A DNA stretch of 64,000 nucleotides, taken from Tumebacillus_A lipolyticus (GTDB taxonomy: Bacteria; Bacillota; Bacilli; Tumebacillales; Tumebacillaceae). A model generated the notes under the pieces. It had not been told where the DNA came from. It made no database searches and saw only the letters and a program-made list of their open reading frames with translations. The translations under genes and the position numbers were made by a program. The stretch lies in NCBI RefSeq assembly GCF_042682745.1, contig NZ_JBHUIO010000011.1:1-64000 (forward strand), read 5' to 3'. Numbering within the stretch: the stretch's first letter is position 1; every line of letters starts with the position of its first letter. Positions 25,808 through 33,386 of the stretch are shown here, piece by piece.

Positions 25808-25859
25808 TTCTCTCTTTGCCCGCATGATCTCAACTCTCAATCGATAGGAGGTGCCCTTC

Positions 25860-25907
25860 ATGGAGCGCAACGGAAGCATCGAAATCACCATCACCATCAA
25901 ATTCTAG
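25860..25907 (+). CDS. 15-residue amphipathic beta-strand peptide, copy 5
   Basis: Identical in frame to copy 4 (MERNGSIEITITIKF, TAG), and the flanking spacer is also nearly identical, the signature of a recent unit duplication. Confidence 0.82.
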   Translation: MERNGSIEITITIKF

Positions 25908-25959
25908 TTCTCTCTTTGCCCGCATGATCTCAACTCTTAATCGATAGGAGGTGCCCTTC

Positions 25960-26007
25960 ATGGAGCGCAACGGAAGCATCGAAATCACCATCACCATCAA
26001 ATTCTAG
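25960..26007 (+). CDS. 15-residue amphipathic beta-strand peptide, copy 6
   Basis: Same frame as copies 4 and 5 (MERNGSIEITITIKF). The spacer before it differs from the preceding one at a single base. Confidence 0.82.
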   Translation: MERNGSIEITITIKF

Positions 26008-26060
26008 TTCTCTTTTGACCACGCTTGAACACAACTTTTACTTGATCGGAGGTGCCTTTC

Positions 26061-26108
26061 ATGGAGCGCAACGGAAGCATTGAAATCACCATCACCATCA
26101 AATTCTAG
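26061..26108 (+). CDS. 15-residue amphipathic beta-strand peptide, copy 7
   Basis: MERNGSIEITITIKF with a silent ATC to ATT change at Ile7. Its ribosome site is GATCGGAGGTGCCTTTC, diverged from the inner copies but still strong. The operon terminator follows 24 bases after the stop. Confidence 0.82.
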   Translation: MERNGSIEITITIKF

Positions 26109-26131
26109 TTCTCACGTTCAAGTTTGAATCA

Positions 26132-26165
26132 AAAACCGCCTTCTCTGAACAGAGAAGGCGGTTTT
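26132..26165. terminator. Terminator closing the peptide array (bidirectional)
   Basis: AAAACCGCCTTCTCT pairs perfectly with AGAGAAGGCGGTTTT around GAAC, then T-rich. It also serves the converging gene at 26174. Confidence 0.95.
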
Positions 26166-26173
26166 CGTTTGCT

Positions 26174-26422
26174 TTAGCGATCGGAGCTGTCATCATAATC
26201 GTAGCGAAATCCATCTCTTGCTGCCAACGGCTGCCCGTCTCCGTCATCATCATCGTGCCCTGTGTTGATGCCGAACTCTTTCTCCCGCGAAGAGCTTTTC
26301 CCCTGCTGACTCACCACTTGTTCCTGTCGATTCGCCGCGCGATGTTTCAACGTAAAGCTCCCCTCCGTCTCCGCTTCATACTCTGCCTGCAAAGCGCTCC
26401 GAATGTGATCCTGCTTTTTCAT
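26174..26422 (-). CDS. Hypothetical small hydrophilic protein
   Basis: An 82-residue, highly charged, probably disordered protein: a basic N-terminal half (MKKQDHIRSALQAEYEAETEG) and an acidic tail with DDDDGDG and DYDDSSDR. I chose the ATG at 26422 with AGGAG eight bases upstream. No family recognised. Such proteins in spore formers can be spore-associated, but nothing here proves it. It converges on the peptide array and shares its terminator. Confidence 0.6.
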   Translation of the reverse strand: MKKQDHIRSALQAEYEAETEGSFTLKHRAANRQEQVVSQQGKSSSREKEFGINTGHDDDDGDGQPLAARDGFRYDYDDSSDR

Positions 26423-26650
26423 TCTGATCACTCCTATGTAGTTTGGCTTCGACTGTAATGTACTTTTGGCGTGATAAATCTACTTTCAACGACATCTTTT
26501 TGGGCAACATCTTTTGTTTAATTGCTACGAGCCTTCCACAACTGACGTGAAAAAGGGACGGTTCCCATCCTGTAGTATCGCGTGTGCCTAATATGTTAGC
26601 GATATTGTTAGCAACCTTGTTTACGAAAATGCATGATTGGTGAAAGCAAA
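26423..26650. other. Intergenic region, no gene seen
   Basis: About 230 bases lower in GC than neighbours, with stop codons in all frames and no recognisable RNA. It holds the start region of the small hydrophilic gene and, at its right end, the terminator of the phage-tail cassette. Confidence 0.5.
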
Positions 26651-26651
26651 A

Positions 26652-26682
26652 AAAGACCCCGTTCGTTAGAACGAGGCCTTTG
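26652..26682 (-). terminator. Terminator of the phage-tail cassette
   Basis: On the minus strand GGCCTCGTTC and GAACGGGGTC pair around TAAC, with one G-T wobble, followed by seven T. Confidence 0.85.
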
Positions 26683-26691
26683 TTGTGCTAC

Positions 26692-26859
26692 TTAAGTGAT
26701 AGGCTCTGAAGGGAGCACCGAGTGCAGGGATGGTTCGAGCCCGACGATCTGCTCGAACTCATCTTCTGTAAGTTGACCGAGTTCCACCGCTTGCTTCATG
26801 TCAGACTCGGTGGCCCACTGTTCTTTGAAACACATCTTCCAAAACTCGTAATCGTTCAT
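26692..26859 (-). CDS. XkdX-family phage tail protein
   Basis: A 55-residue protein beginning MNDYEFWKMCFKEQWATESD, with QAVELGQLTEDEFEQIVG following. This is the XkdX pattern (FW...A...G.I...EY..I.G), small proteins found after the tail-fibre genes of Bacillus phages such as PBSX. The ATG overlaps the preceding stop as TAATG, so it is translated with the upstream tail gene. Confidence 0.8.
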   Translation of the reverse strand: MNDYEFWKMCFKEQWATESDMKQAVELGQLTEDEFEQIVGLEPSLHSVLPSEPIT

Positions 26860-27161
26860 TACTTAACACCTGCCAATCGTGCCCGAACAGCAAGTTGCCC
26901 GAGATAGTTCAGGCGGTCTTCGGTTTGCTGCTTGCTTTTGATAAATTGAAGCTGTGTGAGTACCTCTTCCGAGGTGAATGTATCCAAAAGATCCGGAATA
27001 CCTACGAGGAATACGCATGGTGCAGCTTGGATGGGGAGACCTTGAATTTCGTCGAAGCGGAGAAAATGGGTCTCCTCTTGTAGTCCTGACCGTTGAAGTG
27101 CGTCTTTAATATCGCGACTTTTGGCATCATGTGGGTTCTCGATAAACAACAATTTGTACAT
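26859..27161 (-). CDS. Hypothetical phage-tail-associated protein
   Basis: A 100-residue soluble protein, MYKLLFIENPHDAKSRDIK, between the glycine-rich fibre-like gene and xkdX. Its position matches the small unknown genes in tail-tip regions. The ATG at 27161 sits eight bases after GAGGTG; a GTG three bases earlier is also possible. Part of a four-gene coupled cassette. Confidence 0.65.
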   Translation of the reverse strand: MYKLLFIENPHDAKSRDIKDALQRSGLQEETHFLRFDEIQGLPIQAAPCVFLVGIPDLLDTFTSEEVLTQLQFIKSKQQTEDRLNYLGQLAVRARLAGVK

Positions 27162-27177
27162 CACTCAAACACCTCGC

Positions 27178-28779
27178 TTAAAGTAGGTTAAGGTCGTACA
27201 CATTAATGGATCCTATCGTTCCCGCAGCCCCGGCACCAGCTGGTACTGCTGGGGCGGAGTTGTAAAAACCGGCACCCCCGGCGGCACCACTGGTGGCATT
27301 CACTTGTATACTCCCAGAGTTAGAATACGTGCCCTTATGGATAAGGGTCACAGTACCCCCGCCGGCTCCACCACCACCGCCGCCACCACTAACATCATGG
27401 ACGCTACCGCCAAGACTTTTACCATCGCCACCTTTTCCAGCACTTCCCACAGCATTGGCCAAAATTGTCCCCGTTGCCCCTATGGAAATGTTTCCACGGC
27501 ATATAAGGATAATGGCGCCGCCACCGTAATTACCCCCGGGACCACCCGCTTGTGCGATCGGCGTGCTATTTCCGTTTCCGTTTGACGCACCACCGCCGCC
27601 ACCTCCGCCTCCGCCAGAGTGGCTATTACCCCCGGCACCGCTGGTGGCCTGCCAATTGCCGAGTCCGTTCGATCCGCAAGCTACCGCACCGCTGGCGCCG
27701 GCCCCAGGCTGTCCTAGATTACCCGCTTTAAATGTATTGTAAGTTACCGCAGCTCCACCGGCACCACCCCCTGCAGAACCTTTCCCTCCTAGGCCGCCTA
27801 GAATAGAGCCAGAATCACTATCAGCCGATCCGCCACCTCCCCCCCCGCCAGCACCTCCACCATACCAAGTACCAGTACCACCGAAACCGCCCCTTCCGCC
27901 AAGTCTACCGGAAAGTGTAGTTCCCCCATTTCCTCCCGTGCCCCCGGCACCTCCGTTAGGAATTACAATCACTTTATTATTTGCGGGATCAAATTGCATA
28001 ACGTGGCGCATAGCTACTGGAAAAGTAATTTGAGGGAGATTGGCCGTATCGATATATGCAGCTTTTCCAGAGATATCCACAGTTCCAGCGATGTTTATAT
28101 TCCCACGGGCGTACACAATTAGACCACGACAACGTTTATCTACAGTGAGTACACAGTCAGCTCCGATAGAAAGATTTTCGTAGTTCTTGACTACTGTAGT
28201 TACATCTTCGGTTGGCACACTTATAATATGGGCAGAGCCTATCCGAAAACTATTGATCCAATGAGGTCTTGAGGAATAACTTTCTACATTGAAGACGAGA
28301 GCAACATAACGGGCTTGAACAGGTGCAAATACCGCGACAAATTCCCTGACCGAACTGGGATACACCGGAAGCTGGTTAGTGCCCCCATCTACCGGAGTAA
28401 AACCGTCTTTAGGTATACTCCAATTGATTCCATCTACAGAGGTGCGTACCGCATAACGCTCGCTGAACGAAATGGAGAAATTAGGGTCTGTCCATCCAGA
28501 GAACCACATATTGCGTATCCAACGCACTGACCCTAGATCTACGGATATTACTGTAGGCCGTGCTGTGTTTGTGGCGTTTGTTTTGAAGATAGTTGCACGA
28601 TCGTTGTCGTACAAGTTATTTACGTTACCTCCAATTGGCGCAGTAGTCATGGCCACCGTGAGCGTAGGGGCGGTAATGGTGAGGTCTCCATCAGCCCCTG
28701 TACCAAAATAAGGCGCATTGCTATTGCCAGAAACCGCACCAACTCCGTGATCACGCAGCACACTGGAGAGCTTACTCAT
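27178..28779 (-). CDS. Glycine-rich phage tail-fibre-like protein with discoidin-type domain
   Basis: A 533-residue protein in two parts. Residues about 40-180 look like an F5/8-type C (discoidin/galactose-binding) domain, with LYDNDRATIFKT, ISVDLGSVRWI, YAVRTSVDGINWS and VQARYVALVF. The last about 260 residues are glycine-rich (runs of GGAGGGGGGG) with beta-strand patches, typical of fibre tips such as T2 gp38-like adhesins. It probably binds a surface glycan. It overlaps the upstream gene by eight bases. Confidence 0.75.
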   Translation of the reverse strand: MSKLSSVLRDHGVGAVSGNSNAPYFGTGADGDLTITAPTLTVAMTTAPIGGNVNNLYDNDRATIFKTNATNTARPTVISVDLGSVRWIRNMWFSGWTDPNFSISFSERYAVRTSVDGINWSIPKDGFTPVDGGTNQLPVYPSSVREFVAVFAPVQARYVALVFNVESYSSRPHWINSFRIGSAHIISVPTEDVTTVVKNYENLSIGADCVLTVDKRCRGLIVYARGNINIAGTVDISGKAAYIDTANLPQITFPVAMRHVMQFDPANNKVIVIPNGGAGGTGGNGGTTLSGRLGGRGGFGGTGTWYGGGAGGGGGGGSADSDSGSILGGLGGKGSAGGGAGGAAVTYNTFKAGNLGQPGAGASGAVACGSNGLGNWQATSGAGGNSHSGGGGGGGGGASNGNGNSTPIAQAGGPGGNYGGGAIILICRGNISIGATGTILANAVGSAGKGGDGKSLGGSVHDVSGGGGGGGAGGGTVTLIHKGTYSNSGSIQVNATSGAAGGAGFYNSAPAVPAGAGAAGTIGSINVYDLNLL

Positions 28780-29266
28780 ATGCCATCACCTCGCTTACAA
28801 TCTTGTTGTTGGAATCATAGGTGATCGTCCACCGGATCGCGGAGATCACCGAGGTGCCTGCATCGTTGTAGAACTGCCAGAGAGCAGTTCCGTAATTGAA
28901 GTTCGGATCTGGGTTGCTGAGCGTCGATTGCATATACAACGTACCGTCTTCTCGCTTGTACTCGACGACCGTGTATTGCCCCATTTCGTCAGGAGCGCTT
29001 CGATAGGCACTATAGCCGTCTAGGGTTCGTTTCAGTTTTGACAAGTCAGCTTCGATCACGTGCTGAAGAACGTCTACCTTTGTCTGTGCTCCCCCTGGCG
29101 TCTCTGCCCCGATCTGCTCAGGTGTAACGCCATGCGGATTGTCCATTCGACTCGTATGCGAGTCTACTTTCTCCAGCGCCTCTACGATTCCACCCTCGAT
29201 ACGGTTCAAGTCTTGTTCAGTTACCACGTCATCGAATTTCCAGTTGGTTTTACTTTGGTATGGCAT
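28772..29266 (-). CDS. Phage tail-fibre N-terminal-type protein
   Basis: A 164-residue protein with MPYQSKTNWKFDDVVTEQDL, then NRIEGGI and RMDNPHGVTPEQIGA, the pattern of structural proteins that attach tail appendages in siphovirus prophages. I chose the ATG at 29266 with GGAGGTG nine bases upstream. It starts the four-gene cassette, and no head, tail-tube, lysis or integrase gene is present. Confidence 0.72.
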   Translation of the reverse strand: MPYQSKTNWKFDDVVTEQDLNRIEGGIVEALEKVDSHTSRMDNPHGVTPEQIGAETPGGAQTKVDVLQHVIEADLSKLKRTLDGYSAYRSAPDEMGQYTVVEYKREDGTLYMQSTLSNPDPNFNYGTALWQFYNDAGTSVISAIRWTITYDSNNKIVSEVMAYE

Positions 29267-29634
29267 GCACTCTCGCACCTCCGTGATTTTAATCGTCTGT
29301 CACAAGTGATCAGCGAATCGCAATCGCTACTTCCCCTCCTTTTGTCTTTGATCGAAAAACAGACGGCAAACAAAAAAGCTCATCACAAGAGTGAAGAGCT
29401 TCGATCAAATGTCTGTCATTCGGCTATGCTTTCGCCATCCATCGAGAATTTCTGACTGAATTTCCTTACTACCATAGTACCCTGTCAAGCGAGTCCGTAA
29501 CTCCGAAGAAACTCCAATACGGCTCCAACTGAACTCCAATAACGTGTGTTCAAAAAAAGGAAGCAATGCGCCCCTCATGAATCATCACTCTTTTTGCCAA
29601 GCCTGCAAGAGAACAACTCTTGAGCGCATGTCCA
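29267..29634. other. Intergenic region between tail cassette and splB
   Basis: No gene on either strand. It contains a terminator (29372-29401) and AT-rich sequence before the tail cassette where its promoter should lie; I see no clear -10/-35 pair. Confidence 0.5.
29372..29401 (-). terminator. Terminator downstream of splB
   Basis: AAGCTC pairs with GAGCTT with an inner CAC/GTG, followed on the minus strand by a T run. Confidence 0.65.
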
Positions 29635-30660
29635 CTATGTAAAATACTCGATCTTTGACGCGGGGAAATATTCCTCGATCAGCCCGCGCAGGTGCAAGTT
29701 AAGCCGATCCGCATCGCTGCCTTGATACACCCATTTCCCCCGTCCGTACTTTCCATACTTATATTTTCGTTTCTCTTCCTCCATCTCAAGCTTCGTCGCC
29801 GGATAGTTTTGCAAGATGATTCGCTTGGCCGCCGCCGTGAAGCGATGTTGAATCAGCTCAAACGTCAAATCCTGCTTCGCCTCTGGAATCAGCTCTCGAC
29901 TCATCCGCTCGAACAGCTCTGCATACCCGTCTTCCCACCCCTCATAGATGATTAAAGGAGCGACGATAAAACCGAGCGGATAGCCAGCCTTCGCCACTTT
30001 TCCCGCCGCTTCGATCCGCGAGTCGAAGGCGGAGACACCCGGCTCAAAATTTTTGATCACATACCGTGAGTTGATCGAGAAGCGAAAGCGCGTATTCCCA
30101 TTGTGAGCAGCATCGAGCAGATGATCCACATCGTCATATTTGGTAACAAACCTCAGCTTTGCGCGCTCCTGCCGCCCCATAAACTCGATCATTCGCTTCA
30201 GATTGCCCGTCAGATGTTCGACCGCGATCGGGTCTGACGTGCAGGCCGCCTCAAATGTCGTAAGCTCAGGCGCTCGCTCCTCAATATATTTTTGCGCGTT
30301 GTCTAAGATCTCGTCGATGTTCACATACACCCGCACATACGGCTTCTTGCCCATCGTCGTCTGCAGGTAGCAATAATGGCAATGGCCTGGGCAGCCAGTT
30401 GAAACGGGCAACGCATAATCGGCCGATGGCTTCGATGTATCCAACTTCATCGTCCGCTTCACGCCGACGACAAGCGTGCGCTTCGCATTGGCGTACGCTT
30501 TTGCCGGAGTATCGCCAGGTATCCCCGTCACACGATTGTGCGAAGGGGTGACCTTGATCGGGATGCCCGTCTTTTTCAATCGGCGGTAGAGCGCATCTCC
30601 CACCGGATATTCGAGCGCTTTCGGCTCGAAGAAGACCAGATCAGGATCAAAGCGCGTCAC
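29635..30660 (-). CDS. splB: Spore photoproduct lyase
   Basis: Radical-SAM enzyme that reverses the spore photoproduct thymine dimer during germination. From the GTG start at 30660 it has 341 residues, the usual length. Cys90, Cys94 and Cys97 in GCPGHCHYCYLQ form the iron-sulfur motif Cx3Cx2C, and Cys140 in EAACTSDP is the conserved catalytic cysteine. The GTG is preceded by AAGGAG at eight bases; the longer frame to 30699 lacks a ribosome site. This is direct evidence for an endospore former. Confidence 0.95.
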   Translation of the reverse strand: MTRFDPDLVFFEPKALEYPVGDALYRRLKKTGIPIKVTPSHNRVTGIPGDTPAKAYANAKRTLVVGVKRTMKLDTSKPSADYALPVSTGCPGHCHYCYLQTTMGKKPYVRVYVNIDEILDNAQKYIEERAPELTTFEAACTSDPIAVEHLTGNLKRMIEFMGRQERAKLRFVTKYDDVDHLLDAAHNGNTRFRFSINSRYVIKNFEPGVSAFDSRIEAAGKVAKAGYPLGFIVAPLIIYEGWEDGYAELFERMSRELIPEAKQDLTFELIQHRFTAAAKRIILQNYPATKLEMEEEKRKYKYGKYGRGKWVYQGSDADRLNLHLRGLIEEYFPASKIEYFT

Positions 30661-30697
30661 GCGATCAACTCCTTCCCGTTCGCTCAACAGTTCTATC

Positions 30698-30733
30698 AAT
30701 AGTACCCGTTAATAGTACCCTTCAATAGTACCC
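30698..30733. repeat. Three 13-bp tandem repeats at the 3' end of yuiD
   Basis: AATAGTACCC occurs at 30698, 30711 and 30724. The last copy contains the final Tyr-Tyr codons and stop of the yuiD-like gene, so the two others look like slipped duplications of its 3' end. Confidence 0.85.
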
Positions 30734-31210
30734 GTGCAGAAAAAGCCCAAAGGCGATCCCAAATGCAGCTCCCCCCGCCACCTCGATCGGCTGGTGGCCG
30801 AGCAATTCCTTTAGCCGTCTTTTTCTGCTTCGCGCATGGGCGCGCGAGAACTTCGGATCATCCGTTTCAAGATGCTGATTCAGTTCGATCGTCAAATCGT
30901 TGATCGCAATCGCCTGCTCGCCCGCATGACGCCGAATTCCCATCGCATCGTACATCACGACCAGCCCCAAGACGACAGCCAAAGCGAACCACGTGGAACT
31001 GAGCCCCTCCTGCACGCCGATCGCCGAGGCAAGCGCGGTCACCCCAGCAGAATGGGAACTCGGCATCCCACCCGCCCCGACGATTCGGCGCCAGTCCCAC
31101 TTGCGGTGATAGAGGTAGTGCAGGGGAATCTTTAAAACCTGTGCGACGATGATCGACAACAGGGCTGCTACCAGCGGGTAATTGTGCAGAACGCCCAACA
31201 GGTTCTTCAC
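30722..31210 (-). CDS. yuiD: Divergent PAP2 family membrane protein (YuiD / DUF212)
   Basis: A 162-residue membrane protein related to acid phosphatases of the PAP2 fold, with the conserved GGMPSSHSAGVTALA and YDAMGIRRHAGEQA. Three or four hydrophobic segments. Role in Bacilli is not established. It lies upstream of splB in the same direction. Confidence 0.9.
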   Translation of the reverse strand: MKNLLGVLHNYPLVAALLSIIVAQVLKIPLHYLYHRKWDWRRIVGAGGMPSSHSAGVTALASAIGVQEGLSSTWFALAVVLGLVVMYDAMGIRRHAGEQAIAINDLTIELNQHLETDDPKFSRAHARSRKRRLKELLGHQPIEVAGGAAFGIAFGLFLHGYY

Positions 31211-31241
31211 TCCTTTCCCCTCGTAGTATGGGCAAAATAAA

Positions 31242-31275
31242 AAAAATCCCTCATCCGTCGGATCAGGGATTTTTA
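31242..31275 (-). terminator. Terminator of the M42 peptidase gene
   Basis: AAAAATCCCT pairs with AGGGATTTTT, with an inner ATCC/GGAT. Confidence 0.9.
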
Positions 31276-31292
31276 ACGTCTTGCCTTTTTGC

Positions 31293-32369
31293 CTACCAGT
31301 TCTGAATCGCGTCCACTGTCTTGCGGTCGAGCTTTTTGATCACAGCGACGAGCAGATCTGCCGCCTGCTCCCAATCTTTCTTCGAAAGAATCGCCGTGTG
31401 CGAATGGATATAGCGAGTCGCAAAGCCGAGCGCGATCGTCGGGCAACCGATGCCGGAGATGTGGAACTTGCCGCCATCTTGACCGCCTCCGGTCAGCGCG
31501 TCCACCTGCAGGTTGATGCCGAGCTCCTTCGCCGTGTCATGCACCAGGTCGCGCAACGGCACGTTCGGAATCATCGACAGGTCGTAGATAAAGCTGAGCG
31601 GGCCTTCGCCGAGATTGCATGTCTGCTGGTAGCCTTCAAAGCCCGGCGTATCATACGCCACGCCAACATCGAGCGCAAACGCAATGTCCGGCTCGACCAG
31701 GTTGGCGAGCACACCTGCACCGCGCAGCTGAATCTCTTCCTGCACCGTTGCGCCCCCGTACAGCACGTTCGGGTGCGACTCATTTTGCAGGCGCTTCATC
31801 ACTTCGACCGCCAGCCCACAGCCTGCGCGGTTGTCCAACGCTTTGCCGACCCAGAGATCGCCGCCGCGCATCGTGGTGAACTCGGAGAGCGGGACGATCA
31901 TGTCGCCAGGGCGAATGCCCATCTCCTCGACCTCTTCCTTGCTGGTTGCGCCGACATCGATAAACATCTCTTTGATGTCCAGCACGCGCTCGCGATCTTT
32001 CGCAGCCAACACGTGCGGAGCTTTCGATCCGACGATCCCCACGATGTCACCTTTGCGACCTTTGATCTTCACCCGCTGGGCCAAAACCACATGCGGCCAC
32101 CAGCCGCCCATCGTTTGAAAGCGCAAAAAGCCTTTTGACGTCACGTATGTAACCATGAAGCCGATCTCATCGAGATGGCCTGCAAAAAGAATCTTCGGGC
32201 CGTTCGCATCCCCGACCTTTTTGCCGACGATCCCGCCGAGACGATCGGTCAGGATCTCATCTGAAACGGGAGTCAGGAGTTCGCGCATCTTGTTTCTGAC
32301 CTCTCGCTCAAAACCTGGCACACCGTCCGCATCGCACAGCTCTTTTATCATCTTTGTCTGCTCATCCAT
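31293..32369 (-). CDS. M42-family metallo-aminopeptidase (glutamyl aminopeptidase/endoglucanase type)
   Basis: A 358-residue cytosolic dinuclear metallopeptidase of the tetrahedral M42 family. Metal and catalytic motifs are visible: AGHLDEIGFMV, GKALDNRAGCG, ATVQEEIQLRGA and the C-terminal TRYIHSHTAILS. It trims N-terminal residues from oligopeptides. The ATG at 32369 follows AAGGGGG. A 24-codon upstream extension is not supported. Confidence 0.9.
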   Translation of the reverse strand: MDEQTKMIKELCDADGVPGFEREVRNKMRELLTPVSDEILTDRLGGIVGKKVGDANGPKILFAGHLDEIGFMVTYVTSKGFLRFQTMGGWWPHVVLAQRVKIKGRKGDIVGIVGSKAPHVLAAKDRERVLDIKEMFIDVGATSKEEVEEMGIRPGDMIVPLSEFTTMRGGDLWVGKALDNRAGCGLAVEVMKRLQNESHPNVLYGGATVQEEIQLRGAGVLANLVEPDIAFALDVGVAYDTPGFEGYQQTCNLGEGPLSFIYDLSMIPNVPLRDLVHDTAKELGINLQVDALTGGGQDGGKFHISGIGCPTIALGFATRYIHSHTAILSKKDWEQAADLLVAVIKKLDRKTVDAIQNW

Positions 32370-32513
32370 TGTAGAACCCCCTTTTCTTTCCCCAAGCTTA
32401 CCACTTCCATCGTACCATCTCAAAATCGTTTCGGAAAGCAAAACAATGACGTACGCTACCGATTTTATGTTAAACTTAGAACAATCAGAATACTATCGCT
32501 ATTTTTATCCCAT

Positions 32514-32747
32514 TTACATACCGTGCGTTTTTCGCACCTTGTCTTCCAAAAAAAGATCTTCCAACTTTCGATCCAACACCCGCGCGATCTCGAATGCAAC
32601 GCGAAGCGACGGCGCATGTTTCCCCCGCTCGATGTTTGCCAAATAAGCGCGCGTGATCCCGACCGCTTCTGCAAGCTGCTCCTGTGTCATCCGTTTTCCC
32701 TTCCGCGCGTTGATCAGTGCTTGCCGTACCTGCATCTCGGTCGCCAT
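32514..32747 (-). CDS. XRE-family regulator, HTH domain only
   Basis: A 77-residue helix-turn-helix protein (MTQEQLAEAVGITRAYLANI, then ERGKHAPSLRVAFEIARVL) with almost nothing beyond the DNA-binding domain. The ATG at 32747 has GGAGGGG upstream. It diverges from a second XRE gene at 32915, a layout common for mutually controlling regulators; the region between is a likely shared operator. Confidence 0.85.
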   Translation of the reverse strand: MATEMQVRQALINARKGKRMTQEQLAEAVGITRAYLANIERGKHAPSLRVAFEIARVLDRKLEDLFLEDKVRKTHGM

Positions 32748-32914
32748 GGAAAACACCCCTCCAGAATTTTGTGCTTAACTCGCACTCTCACAGACTATCA
32801 TACGTTTCCTCACTCAACGATGTCAACAGATCGTGCGCTAGACGCACTGTTTTTATTCCGCACGGTGAATGATAAGATGAAAGATAGCACTTGATCAAAG
32901 AAGGTGAACAAGCT

Positions 32915-33340
32915 ATGGGATTTCCACAGCGTCTAAAAGAGCTCCGCAAGAGCAAAAAATTGTCCCAAGAATCGTTGGGCAAAGAGGTTGGGATCGACCG
33001 CACCTCCATCTCGCATTATGAGAATAGCGAAGAGAACGACGAACGCATCCCACGCTTGGACACCCTGAAGAAACTCGCCGATTTCTTTGATGTTACGTAC
33101 GACTACCTGCTGGGGCGAACCGATGCAGCAGAACCTTCCTCTCTGCTCAAGGAGTCAAAAGGTCGCTACCAAGCTGGCCGTGTGGAGCAGCCTTCCGCTG
33201 CTGATCCGGTCGAGCGCTTTTTGCTCACCCTGCCTGACCGGCTCCTTCAAGTTCCCGAACAGGACCGAGAATCGCTGATTCAAAAGCTTGAAGAGACGAT
33301 CAGCGATCATATAGTGAAAGAAAACGAGACGCGCCCTTAA
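32915..33340 (+). CDS. XRE-family regulator with C-terminal extension
   Basis: A 141-residue protein with an N-terminal HTH (MGFPQRLKELRKSKKLSQES, then VGIDRTSISHYENS) and a charged C-terminal part of about 70 residues. The phage CI-like HTH form DVTYDYLLGRTD is typical of many Bacillus repressors. The ATG at 32915 follows AAGGTG. The stop falls inside a terminator loop. Confidence 0.85.
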   Translation: MGFPQRLKELRKSKKLSQESLGKEVGIDRTSISHYENSEENDERIPRLDTLKKLADFFDVTYDYLLGRTDAAEPSSLLKESKGRYQAGRVEQPSAADPVERFLLTLPDRLLQVPEQDRESLIQKLEETISDHIVKENETRP

Positions 33341-33355
33341 GAGGCGCGTCTTTTC
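33327..33355 (+). terminator. Terminator of the XRE gene
   Basis: GAGACGCGCC pairs with GGCGCGTCTTTT; the TAA stop is in the loop. Confidence 0.88.
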
Positions 33356-33386
33356 GTTTCACATCGATCATCGAGGTTGAATTTGA

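Larger units (their letters stand above)
25440..26108 (+). repeat. Seven-unit tandem array of short peptide genes (about 100-bp period)
   Basis: Start codons lie at 25462, 25560, 25660, 25760, 25860, 25960 and 26061. Each unit holds a GGAGGTG ribosome site 6 to 8 bases before ATG, a 15-codon frame with a stop, and a spacer of about 52 bases ending in GATAGGAGGTGCCCTTC. Units 4, 5 and 6 are nearly identical, which shows recent unit amplification; units 1 and 7 at the edges are the most diverged. A single strong terminator at 26132 closes the set, so it reads as one polycistronic operon. All frames are intact. Confidence 0.95.

Noticed and set aside
25440..26108. CRISPR array
   Set aside because: Repeat and spacer lengths do not fit: the 100-bp unit contains a start, a stop and a ribosome site, the between-unit sequence is itself conserved, and no cas gene is near.
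27290..27585. Plus-strand frames opposite the glycine-rich fibre gene
   Set aside because: Proline- and threonine-rich shadow translations of Gly codons; no start signals.
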